From the NCBI GenBank assembly GCA_903896545.1, contig CAITYF010000099.1, forward strand, positions 1 through 60,560: a DNA stretch of 60,560 nucleotides, given 5' to 3'. The translations under genes and the position numbers were made by a program. Below are positions 43,001 through 49,140 of the stretch, in pieces. The notes under the pieces are model-generated. The model saw nothing but the letters and a program-made list of their open reading frames with translations, had not been told where the DNA came from and did no database searches. Numbering within the stretch: position 1 is the stretch's first letter; every line of letters begins with the position of its first letter. Source of the stretch: an uncultured Myxococcales bacterium (GTDB lineage Bacteria; Myxococcota_A; UBA9042).

Positions 43001-44191
43001 GTGCCGCGCGAAATGTGGGTGTTCCTCGGCAACAAGGGAGCCCAACTGAGCCCCACGCCTGCGGTGATCATCACTGGCATCGTCGCCACTTCGGCGAATG
43101 CGCAGGGCCCGCAGCGCATGCAGACGGTCGGCAACTTCAACGGCGACGTCTCCGCAAGCGGCAAGCCAGTCATGGATATTGCAGTTCGTAGCGCCAAGGA
43201 CCTGAACTACACGAACTCCGAGACCGTGTACGTCATCCCGGGCAGTCCGGGCTGGTCCAACGCTGCGCCGTTGACGATCACGCTTACCAGCGCGCAGGAT
43301 CGCAGCAACAACAACATTGTCCGCGTACGCCTGAGCGATGGCACCAGCAACAGCACGTTGTTCGGCCAGTATTTCCGCGGCGGCAATGTGCTGTTGGAAA
43401 ATGGGGGGACAGGCCAGCAGTTCGATGAACTCGTGCTCTCCCAGCAGGCGGCGCCGCAGCAAATGTACGTGCTCCGGGGGCGGCAACTCTCTGGGCCATT
43501 GGACATCATGATGACGTCGGTCGACACTGGTCTGCAGGCCGGCGACGCCGAAAGCGTGCGCTTGCGGCCGACCACGACGGGCGCGCAAGGTTTTGCTGTC
43601 GAGTTCGATCTGGTTGAGTTCGACGGCCAGCCGGGTCTCGACCTGGTGGAACAGCACGTGACCGGTCAGGTCGCAGATCATCCGGGCTTTTACTGGACAC
43701 GCGGCTCAGCAATCTCAGCCGCGTATGGAGCAGCTCCGCCCAAGAACGTGATCGCTCTGGCGGTGACAGGCGCGGTCGCCGCGATCGCCGACCTCTACAC
43801 CACCGAGGCGGGGTATGTGGCCTATGTCTTCAACTGGGGCCCGCAATCCGTCGGCAACTTCTTTGACAACCCGGCGCTCGGCGGTCACATGGACGTGATG
43901 TATGCGCGTCCGCCGTTCACCGGCGCGACCAGCGGGGGCCAGATCGTCGTCTTGCGCATGGCCGTCCCGCGCACGGAGACCAACGGCGAAGTTGGCTATG
44001 TCTTTGAAGATCTTGTTATCAGCGATCCATTCGTTCCAACAAGTGCCGCTTTTGGATACAATAACGCAGCCCCGTTGGCCATGGGCTACGCCCCGGCCGG
44101 CGACTTCAACCAAGACGGTTTCGTCGACCTCATTATCGGCTCGTCCGATGGTGCGGGCGGCGTGATTGGCAGCACCATGATCGTCTACTAA
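37031..44191 (+). CDS. Giant Ig-like / FG-GAP lipoprotein within the RiPP-like operon
   Basis: The 2386-residue product has a lipoprotein signal (lipobox LTAC, Cys31) and a short Cys/Asp linker. A long array of Ig-like domains (about 70-1870) follows, marked by recurring I-x-TTPPT-x-V, VSVTD and D-x-AGN-x-A segments. The C-terminal part (about 1910-2380) has FG-GAP/VCBS-type calcium loops: GDLNGDGYSD, ADVNGDGVSD and GDFNQDGFVD. It resembles surface adhesins or integrin-alpha-like propellers. Its ATG overlaps the PqqD-like stop and the precursor gene follows 30 bases after its own stop, so it is built into the operon. It could be a substrate, a display scaffold or a receptor for the peptide. 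Confidence 0.8.
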   Translation: MKNRDSNFRTPTFGRVHLIFWTLAFGGLTACAPDTPAPHPECIWEDGCPSADVQSDTQIGDADDATTTVERTITFAVDTQKGLVLNDNVTLATIYQATADKDPAVAGVQVDVSITTANVPDGAALEVLLNGIKVGPPAQVLNNAGRVNGITLPCTPANAPLSISVRAIVDAAKSDAAVSKDKSLIVSCASACVASVNPLSQSCLTKDQDPLTPGFQQTFIVHSDQSDCTDAYLLVIGPPGTPTETVHVLLNGSTSVPVMATLAVDDTGLIGVTATVIGVVEDTANPDRGSTPSQPVSTTITTEAPSILITQPTSGQIKLTDDLDPLTPGIQVSLTGTASSLSAADKNAIELYVDGTLTTKVTQSPTGEFTIPLSFTTSGTHALLVKATNSCGLSGQKSKSLAVFVDKAGIEILSPVPDTVLRVSDDLDKSTPDVLETSLAIAVTLETAGTNLEVYCKPTLAKTYPNTPTAVVLYTDPTVLTLDIPLKLAINELGQEIECRVQDNSPNQTVSTSVTFFAALPPPCLHVIGPANAVTVTTGSVEFLLETSGLDGQSVLGYLITPSGVPLDAVDLGAPVTNHLAGSFPLQDGGVQVPDGTYTLTFQATDKWGNLAGQSLCSDVTRTVTIDTTPPTLVITAPVKATLTTLDDPDSDPAKPGYQIDVEVTITDAHSVCLTVDGVLFSCNTNIPEGTGVIVFHDVSLQPGATVLTVFGSDVNGNSAAPPATVVNLISDVPVVKFVSPVGSEKVATDSVAFTVNVTSPGDGTAVIDATLEVLQNGVSVPVAVTETAPGVYAFELSGFSAGSTTVQVGAYVAAVPDKKGYSSELTITFKSSLPTATIQSPIDGQVLNVANLTCALGLTDCVLPVSATFTDVEDGSPAELTVTCGASVTKSTTTVQGGAIKLLNVKLLDQNVCDLSVAVTDAAGQVGVSPVVHVTVDRVAPSFGLLKAPPESAGGLTLLSGSDLDHPDATNGMQIDWQMWIAGVPAGATVTCDVTDDLGKPAPSFSGNVAATTPDGTMEPVDFGVASLPNGYNIKIVCRVQDAAGNQAQKTLLAQILANVPQVYFISEFPNADPCVTAADCVYGGICYQNLCTVPWNKLENHVLSVKSDGLPDGTQLRICSDAPGLTGTACAKGGYVVVAETVFQQSTATADLNGLADGQYHVIAEAFNPSKNVWINSLDSGYKLTQHRKLLIDTVPPVVAMVTGPSTPGTPATCLSEADQLVKDGQLPGGKFQFQIAMANEDATVSLRVNQVTSGPVATIGKVGTLAVNIAVEGTATFETIAVDLVGNLSDQMMPSLLVDTQRPLADFATPSNKPSILFGDNRDIELVSVSDDVEGELAQIMDFDVSKASQAFIAGHAFFPDAVFGILTDGSHALTASVQDHCGNSNVIATSPVVVAVDTQPPMVDVTAPSEGALFTDNDDAAPDQLGYQVALTFSTTGATTWALELGTDCDAGSLNCAGFTAVGNGTIANPGGLEAPVLVTVPFDNTIHYQFRLTASDAAGNKTSVSRGFDVLLSGCLAKLDGLPSNYLLNTQNCATPGQNCGSVTLLVTASYVGPCGSPTGIKLLKGGVEVGTIPPVGQAAAFDVTIVDGESTDLTIVVLEGLNVKKQTAPLPISADLTNPTISFAAATILGSPTVSGTSALQGKEQDLSGTTPDHQVHFALSLADAHLNGGKLTALDRAAAGGTVALSNTTVTAPVSLTGIAQTLDVEYASLLADQLNSVTATVQDAFGNKASATIAVTVDWIAPAAITLDALSDANLNPRRPSAKFTFQAVGDNGLSGKAASYLVRYSKKAIATQADFDAACDPAKIAGFTATIPADAGTAESVTISGPDGRNPTDLCKFVPFTDNGLSSYYFAIEAVDAAGNKGALSNVPSTDKLRLKYRRIVNSGGAGSTFDQQNYRGRVFGLGDLNGDGYSDVGVGGGATTPFCVVYGRAGTADIDLATEPAATLQCFANPGGLAGQVASPADVNGDGVSDLIIGAKTGSGVPREMWVFLGNKGAQLSPTPAVIITGIVATSANAQGPQRMQTVGNFNGDVSASGKPVMDIAVRSAKDLNYTNSETVYVIPGSPGWSNAAPLTITLTSAQDRSNNNIVRVRLSDGTSNSTLFGQYFRGGNVLLENGGTGQQFDELVLSQQAAPQQMYVLRGRQLSGPLDIMMTSVDTGLQAGDAESVRLRPTTTGAQGFAVEFDLVEFDGQPGLDLVEQHVTGQVADHPGFYWTRGSAISAAYGAAPPKNVIALAVTGAVAAIADLYTTEAGYVAYVFNWGPQSVGNFFDNPALGGHMDVMYARPPFTGATSGGQIVVLRMAVPRTETNGEVGYVFEDLVISDPFVPTSAAFGYNNAAPLAMGYAPAGDFNQDGFVDLIIGSSDGAGGVIGSTMIVY

Positions 44192-44221
44192 ATCGGCACC
44201 TGCTCGAAGAGAGGAATTCAG

Positions 44222-44416
44222 ATGATTCACGAACCCACACTCCATGATCGCGAACTGCTGGCGACGCCGTGCGCCTCGGAACGCAAACCGTACGTGGCGC
44301 CCGTTGTCGACTCGCTTGGCGGCGCTCTTTCTACTTTGCTGGCTTCTGGATGCGTGGACATCAATTGCACGATCTGTGTGTCGGGCAATCCGGGCAACGG
44401 GAACGATCAGAATTGA
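44222..44416 (+). CDS. Candidate RiPP precursor peptide with lasso-type YxxP leader
   Basis: This 64-residue peptide has a strong GAGAGGA Shine-Dalgarno six bases upstream. The middle reads KPY24-VAP27-VVDSLGG, which fits the YxxP-x-x-x-LG leader motif bound by the RRE protein in lasso peptide systems. The C-terminal part after Gly43 has Cys44, Cys49 and Cys52 (C-x4-C-x2-C) and a Gly/Asn-rich tail NPGNGNDQN; one further Cys17 is in the leader. Its stop overlaps the kinase start by one base (TGATG). The likely role is substrate of the radical SAM enzyme and possibly of the kinase. No mature product can be predicted. A small structural or regulatory peptide is the alternative. Confidence 0.7.
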   Translation: MIHEPTLHDRELLATPCASERKPYVAPVVDSLGGALSTLLASGCVDINCTICVSGNPGNGNDQN

Positions 44417-45252
44417 TGCAAGACGCCCTGACCGCTGACGGCTCGGTGTGGAGCGCGCGGTTCGGCCCCTACGCATTCGGCGTGGCGATGCCCGCCGAGT
44501 TTGGCGAGGTACGAAGGCCGTGGCACGGCCCGATGGCTGCGTCGCTCGCCTTGTGCTTCCGAGGTGTTCGCACCGACTCGGTGGCGACCGACGTCCTCAC
44601 CCATTTTGAACAACTTGACGCAGAACGGTTCTCCTTCTCTGCGACCTGCTGCGCGGGAACCGGGGACTGGACGACCGGGCTTGGCCAACTCGTGCTCCAT
44701 GATGGCCGTCAGGATCGCAGAGTCCGCGTGACGATGCTTCACGAGGCGCTTTTTGCCGCGTGTTACGCGTGGCTGCTGCCCCGCGGCGGGCTACTGCTGC
44801 ACGCGGCGACCCTGTGGATAGACGGGCGTGCGTACGTGGTGCCGGGACCGTCCACTGCCGGCAAGTCCACCCTGAGCGCGCGGTTTTCCCCGAACTGGTG
44901 GAGCGATGAACACGCCTTCCTCGAACGCGAGGGGGACACGTGGCATGTGCTGCGCCACCCAGAGTTCCGCGCCAACCCTGGCGACTTCCCTTGGCGCGCG
45001 CCGCTGGCCGGGCTGTTGTGGTTGGGACCCGACCGTAGCGTATCGCGTCTGACGCCGATGTCGCGCGGTCGCGCAGCGCAAGTCATCCTGCCGCAGGCTT
45101 TGCTCGCAGGTTCGGTGACTTCGGCATTCGTGCTCGATTCGGTCGCGCACTTGTGCGAGGACGTCCCGGTCGCCGAGTTGAGCCACTGCTTGGCCACGCC
45201 ATTGTGCGACTTGGCAACAGTGATAGCCGGGGTTGGCGATGTCAGAGCCTGA
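44416..45252 (+). CDS. HprK-related kinase
   Basis: The 278-residue product has the HPr kinase/PEP-carboxykinase-like core. LLLHAATL with His129 is followed by P-loop G144-PSTAGK150-ST and an acidic WSDEHAF (Asp164-Glu165) in the place of the HprK/P metal-binding region. The N-terminal 110 residues are poorly conserved, as in HprK-related proteins of lasso and PqqD-linked clusters. Known relatives (lasso peptide kinases) phosphorylate a C-terminal Ser of the peptide, and the precursor here has Ser54 in its C-terminal part. Start ATG 44416 shares one base with the precursor stop, implying coupled translation. Its stop lies inside the start of the radical SAM gene (14-base overlap). Confidence 0.75.
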   Translation: MQDALTADGSVWSARFGPYAFGVAMPAEFGEVRRPWHGPMAASLALCFRGVRTDSVATDVLTHFEQLDAERFSFSATCCAGTGDWTTGLGQLVLHDGRQDRRVRVTMLHEALFAACYAWLLPRGGLLLHAATLWIDGRAYVVPGPSTAGKSTLSARFSPNWWSDEHAFLEREGDTWHVLRHPEFRANPGDFPWRAPLAGLLWLGPDRSVSRLTPMSRGRAAQVILPQALLAGSVTSAFVLDSVAHLCEDVPVAELSHCLATPLCDLATVIAGVGDVRA

Positions 45253-46426
45253 GAATCTGGATCCCTACCACGCGTTTGTCGCCTCGATGCGCGCAGCGTG
45301 GTCGCAAGAAGAGCGGCCGCTTCAGGCGCATCTAGACGTCACGTATCGCTGCGACTTGAACTGCAAACACTGCTATCTGGACAACCGGACCAGTTGGCCG
45401 GAAATGACGACGAACGAGTGGCTGAACGTCCTCGATCAACTGCACCAAGCAGGCGTGATGTTCCTAACGTGGAGCGGCGGCGACGTCTTTATGCGCCGCG
45501 ATTTTGGCACGCTCTTGGACCGCGCCAGCGAACTCGGACTGATGAGCCGCGTCAAGACCCATGGCGCACACATCACCGACGAATGGGCACAGCGGATGGT
45601 GAAGGACAAAGTCGGCAGGGTCGATGTCAGCGTCTACAGCCTGAACCCGGAGATTCACGACCGCTTGACACAGGTCGCTGGGTCGCAGGCGGCGACGTTG
45701 CGCGGTATCGCTGCGGCGCGACGTGCTGGCCTTCGGGTGAAAGTGTCGTTCTACGTGCAGCCTGAGACGATCGGTGAAATCGCTGCCTTGTATGCGCATT
45801 TTAGCGCGCTTGGCTGCCGCGTCAGCTTCAACACCAACACCGTTCTCGACCATTCGGCGACGGAAAACCTGGTGCATCTGCGTTTGGGGGACGACGACCT
45901 CGTCCGTGCCCGCGCGGAGATCCTGCGGGTCGAACCGCAGGAACTGCCCAAACGCCTGGACGAATTGCCGCGCCACGCGCCGTGCGCCGCCGGCCGGACG
46001 GACCTCTACATCGGCCCAGACGGCGAAGTCTGGCCGTGCATCAGTTTCCCGATGGCGCTCGGCAACCTCCGCGAGCGGCCGCTGCTGGACATTTGGCGTA
46101 CTTCGCCTGCGCGTCAGGCCCTCGTCGCGTGGGACAACAACGACCGCACGACCTGCCATTCCTGTGAGGGCAGTCGCTTTTGCTTCTTCTGCCCCGGCGA
46201 CGCATACAAGGCAACTGGCGATTTCCGCAAGGCAGCGCCGAGCTTTCATGCCACATCCAGAGCCAGGATGCGCGCGTGGGAGATCGTGCATGGCCCCACG
46301 TTCACCGACGATGCCTGGGCCAGCGTTCCGGACGAAAGCGGCCGAGCGCCAGCCACCAAACGCTTCGTCTTCCCCATCCACCGCGCCAAACGCAGCGAGG
46401 GCAAGCGCGTCACCGGGGGCAAATGA
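45239..46426 (+). CDS. Radical SAM/SPASM peptide-modifying enzyme
   Basis: The 395-residue product carries C38-DLN-C42-KH-C45, the CxxxCxxC site for the SAM-cleaving [4Fe-4S] cluster. TWSGGDVF (the GGE-like motif) and VDVSVYSLNPEIHDRLTQVAGS follow. The C-terminal SPASM domain has C-x17-C and then CHSC-x5-CFFC, giving ligands for auxiliary iron-sulfur clusters. SPASM enzymes in RiPP clusters install thioether, C-C or C-O links on precursor peptides. ATG 45239 was chosen over the TTG at 45233. The stop overlaps the next gene in ATGA. Cys-to-alpha-carbon or beta-carbon thioether formation on the three-Cys core is a reasonable guess. Confidence 0.85.
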   Translation: MSEPENLDPYHAFVASMRAAWSQEERPLQAHLDVTYRCDLNCKHCYLDNRTSWPEMTTNEWLNVLDQLHQAGVMFLTWSGGDVFMRRDFGTLLDRASELGLMSRVKTHGAHITDEWAQRMVKDKVGRVDVSVYSLNPEIHDRLTQVAGSQAATLRGIAAARRAGLRVKVSFYVQPETIGEIAALYAHFSALGCRVSFNTNTVLDHSATENLVHLRLGDDDLVRARAEILRVEPQELPKRLDELPRHAPCAAGRTDLYIGPDGEVWPCISFPMALGNLRERPLLDIWRTSPARQALVAWDNNDRTTCHSCEGSRFCFFCPGDAYKATGDFRKAAPSFHATSRARMRAWEIVHGPTFTDDAWASVPDESGRAPATKRFVFPIHRAKRSEGKRVTGGK

Positions 46427-46830
46427 GTGCGCTGGTGTGGCACGAAATTCGCGGGCACTCGATGTGGCCGCTGACCGGGCCGATTCGTGCGGGCGTGCGT
46501 CGGGTCGCGCCACAGGAACTGCAGCCAGGCGACATCATCGCTTTTCTGGCCGAGCGCGCGCCGGAACTGTGGGTTCACCGCGTGGTGCGCGCGGATGGGG
46601 ACGCGATCGTGACGCGTGGTGATACCAACGCGTTTGTCGACGCGCCGGTGCCGTTCTCCGCGCTTCTGGGACGCGTCGACGCCGTGCGCCTGGGTCGTGT
46701 GACCGTTCCCGTCCCGCATCACGGCGTTTCTGGCCTCGTCGTGCGGAGAATCGGTCAAGCATGGTCTCAGGTCGCACCAACACTTCGCCAGCAGGTCGCT
46801 CAGCGTCGCTGGCCGCGAAAACCCGCATAA
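46423..46830 (+). CDS. S26-type signal peptidase-like protein (SipW/ER type)
   Basis: The 135-residue product has the S26 motifs: GHSMWP with nucleophile Ser13, PGDIIAF, VHRVV with His52, and TRGDTN with Asp67. A His where bacterial signal peptidase I has Lys is typical of the SipW/ER-type group. There is no hydrophobic N-terminal anchor, unlike normal signal peptidases, so it may be soluble. The start overlaps the radical SAM stop by four bases. It is the best candidate for leader removal from the peptide, replacing the lasso-type leader protease. Confidence 0.75.
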   Translation: MSALVWHEIRGHSMWPLTGPIRAGVRRVAPQELQPGDIIAFLAERAPELWVHRVVRADGDAIVTRGDTNAFVDAPVPFSALLGRVDAVRLGRVTVPVPHHGVSGLVVRRIGQAWSQVAPTLRQQVAQRRWPRKPA

Positions 46831-46836
46831 CGATCC

Positions 46837-46864
46837 TTGACAGACGCGAACTCCACGGTACTGT
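46837..46864 (+). promoter_or_regulatory. Putative promoter of the cpoB-like/LysM genes
   Basis: TTGACA (46837-46842), 16-base spacer, TACTGT (46859-46864), right after the RiPP-like operon ends at 46830. Confidence 0.5.
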
Positions 46865-46882
46865 GGCCGAGGCGCGTCGTCA

Positions 46883-47842
46883 GTGGCGCCGTCGGGTGCT
46901 CTGTTGAAATCGATTGTGACTTCAAGCTATTGCCCACACCTATCCACAGCCTTGATTCCACTGGCGTTTCGCCTGTGCGTGCCGGCCGTTTTGGCGATGC
47001 TCCCGGCGTGCGGCACCGATCAACTGCTGCAGCTCCGCCACGACACGACCGCGATGCGCGAGGAAATGGCCGAATTGAAGCGAAGCCAGACAGCTTCCCG
47101 CATTCAATTCGAAGAGTTGCGTAACCGATTGATCCTGATCGAGGACAAGACCGACTCGGAGAAGGTCGCCCGCGCGCGCCGTGAAGAATGGATTCCTCGC
47201 TTGCCGACTGTAAAAGTGGGTGAGCAGGACGCCCATGTCGACGCCCGCGATCGCGTCGGTCTGCCCACTGCGCTGCCCAAAATGGACACGCCGCAAAAGG
47301 ATCAGCGCACCGCCAGCCAGCTGAATGCACAGACGATTCACCTGACGCACGACGATCCACTGCCCGGTGAAGCCAACGACGATCCGGTGGAAGTCTCCGG
47401 TCCGGCCGATGAAGCACCGCCGCAAGCGAGTGGCACCAAGGCCAAACTCGATCCCACCGCGTCGCTCTACGAGAAGGGCAAGTCGCTTTTTGATCAGGGG
47501 CAAATCGCTGAATCTCGTCGCGTTTTTGAAACGCTGCACCGGCAGTACCCGCGACACGATCTGGCCGACAACGCGCTGTACTGGATTGGCGAGGGCTATT
47601 ACGCACAAGCGCAGTGGCTGACGTCCGCGCAGGCGTTCTTGCGCGTGGCCAAGGAATATCCGCGCGGCAACAAGGTGCCCGACGCAATGCTGAAGATGGC
47701 GCTGTGCTACCGCAAGTTGGGCGATGATCACGGCGCGGACGATGTGTTGAAGCAGTTGACGCGGCTCTATCCGGGCACGGAAGCGGCGGAAAAAGCGACC
47801 GCGATGAAGAAAGCCGCCGTGGACAGCACGGTGCAGCCTTAG
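46883..47842 (+). CDS. CpoB/YbgF-like Tol-Pal system lipoprotein
   Basis: The up to 319-residue product has a lipoprotein signal ending at LPAC and a short coiled-coil stretch of the QLRHDTTAMREEMAELKR kind. A Pro-rich linker follows, then C-terminal TPR repeats (about 195-310; YEKGKSLFDQGQIAESRRVFE, ALYWIGEGYYAQAQW). This layout is that of YbgF/CpoB, which links peptidoglycan synthesis to the Tol-Pal machine in the periplasm. No ATG exists near the start. GTG 46883, GTG 46916 or TTG 46952 could be used; the last two give more normal signal-peptide lengths. The LysM gene follows 24 bases later in the same direction. Confidence 0.8.
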   Translation: MAPSGALLKSIVTSSYCPHLSTALIPLAFRLCVPAVLAMLPACGTDQLLQLRHDTTAMREEMAELKRSQTASRIQFEELRNRLILIEDKTDSEKVARARREEWIPRLPTVKVGEQDAHVDARDRVGLPTALPKMDTPQKDQRTASQLNAQTIHLTHDDPLPGEANDDPVEVSGPADEAPPQASGTKAKLDPTASLYEKGKSLFDQGQIAESRRVFETLHRQYPRHDLADNALYWIGEGYYAQAQWLTSAQAFLRVAKEYPRGNKVPDAMLKMALCYRKLGDDHGADDVLKQLTRLYPGTEAAEKATAMKKAAVDSTVQP

Positions 47843-47866
47843 CGGCAAGTGGCATGTGGAGCGACG

Positions 47867-49027
47867 ATGACGCGCGTGTTCGCTGAAATCTGCAAGAAAG
47901 CCCTGCCGCTGGTGGCGCTGCTGGCGGCGTTTTCGGCGCGTGCGCAGGAATTGCCCGATCGCGCCGCACCGGCGATCGCGATGCAGCAATCCGCGCCGAC
48001 GGGTGAGCGCACGTACGTGGTGGAAGCGGGCGATACGCTCTGGAGCATCGCGGAAGGTCTGTATGACGAGCCGTGGTATTGGCCGTCGCTGTGGTCGTAC
48101 AACCCGCAGATCACCAATCCGCACTTGATCTACCCCGGCGACCAGATCTACCTGAGCCGGAAGACGTCGCAGACAGCGGCGGAAAAGACAATCTCTTTTG
48201 CCGCCTCGCGCTTTGATCCGAGGCCAAAGAGCGGAATCGAGCTGGTGCGCCGCGTCGGCTACATTTCCTCGCGCGACTACCGTGAATCCGGCGTGCTGGA
48301 AGCCAGCCGCGAAGAACGCAACATGCTGGGGCAATTGGACGAGGCGTACATCCGCTTCAACACGCGCCGCTGCGCCGAGGACGACAAGGCCAAAGCGGAG
48401 CGCGACGCGTTCCGAGCGAGCGAAGACGGCGACACCAAACGCGACGACAAGAAGGACGACGAGGAAGACGAGGCCTTGGTCGGTCCCTGCGTGCGCGACG
48501 GCGACAAGTACACGCTCTACCGCGTCGAACGCGAGATTCTGCACCCCGTGACGGGCAAGCGCGTCGGCTACAAGATCAACTTTCTGGGCGATGCCAAGGT
48601 GTTGAGCACGGTGCGACCGCTCGTCAGCGTGCTGATTACCCGCTCGCACAGTGAGATCAGCCGCGGTGACCTCCTGACGAACGTGTTTGAGCCGCTGCAG
48701 CTCGTGTCGCCCGTGCCAAACAAGGTCCAGGTCGCCGGCGTCATCGTCGATTTCCACCACGAAACGACGGCTGCGGGCGCGTTCAGCTACGTCTACATCG
48801 ACAAAGGCGCGGACGACGGCGTGGAAAAAGGCAACCGTTTTGAGATCGTCTGGCGCGGCGATGGTCTGGCGCGCGGCAACGTGGGCAACTTGAAGGACTA
48901 CCCAGACGAACAAATTGGCGTCGCGCTGGTGGTCGAGGCCTATGACCGCCACAGCTTGGCGCTCTTGACGTCGACGGTGCGTGAGCTCGAGCGCGGAATG
49001 CCGGCTATCATGGCCAAGGGCTTCTGA
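47867..49027 (+). CDS. LysM domain envelope protein
   Basis: The 386-residue product has a signal peptide (ALLAAFSARAQE) and one N-terminal LysM domain (about 48-95), YVVEAGDTLWSIAEGLY, with NPHLIYPGDQIYL ending it. LysM domains bind peptidoglycan. The remaining part is a mixed region with an acidic Asp/Lys-rich insert (about 175-205) and a C-terminal strand-rich region with YVYIDKGADDGVEKGNRFEIV. This layout is frequent in Deltaproteobacteria. ATG 47867 gives a proper signal peptide, so the earlier start at 47849 is not used. It may be co-transcribed with the CpoB-like gene. Confidence 0.8.
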   Translation: MTRVFAEICKKALPLVALLAAFSARAQELPDRAAPAIAMQQSAPTGERTYVVEAGDTLWSIAEGLYDEPWYWPSLWSYNPQITNPHLIYPGDQIYLSRKTSQTAAEKTISFAASRFDPRPKSGIELVRRVGYISSRDYRESGVLEASREERNMLGQLDEAYIRFNTRRCAEDDKAKAERDAFRASEDGDTKRDDKKDDEEDEALVGPCVRDGDKYTLYRVEREILHPVTGKRVGYKINFLGDAKVLSTVRPLVSVLITRSHSEISRGDLLTNVFEPLQLVSPVPNKVQVAGVIVDFHHETTAAGAFSYVYIDKGADDGVEKGNRFEIVWRGDGLARGNVGNLKDYPDEQIGVALVVEAYDRHSLALLTSTVRELERGMPAIMAKGF

Positions 49028-49140
49028 TTGCGCCGATTCCGGCCCCTGAGTTGCCGTTTGCGTCCGCAGGTCAACGAGTAGTACAGTCACCGCAGCGGGC
49101 TGCATGCGCACGCCTTTTGCACCAGGGCAAGGCTTGACCG

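Noticed and set aside
36672..46830. PQQ biosynthesis operon
   Set aside because: A PqqD-like protein, a small peptide and a radical SAM/SPASM enzyme are present, but the peptide has no Glu-x3-Tyr motif and PqqB, PqqC and the membrane dehydrogenase are missing.
36672..46830. Ordinary lasso peptide cluster
   Set aside because: The leader motif and kinase fit, but there is no asparagine-synthetase-like cyclase and no transglutaminase-like leader protease; a radical SAM enzyme and an S26 peptidase are there instead.
46940..49111. Long open frame antisense to the CpoB-like and LysM genes
   Set aside because: It is 723 codons but Arg/His/Gln-rich without any domain, and the plus strand has well-recognised proteins. 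Similar antisense frames at 4893-6299, 15295-16923, 38342-40741 and 51951-53894 are also artefacts of high GC.
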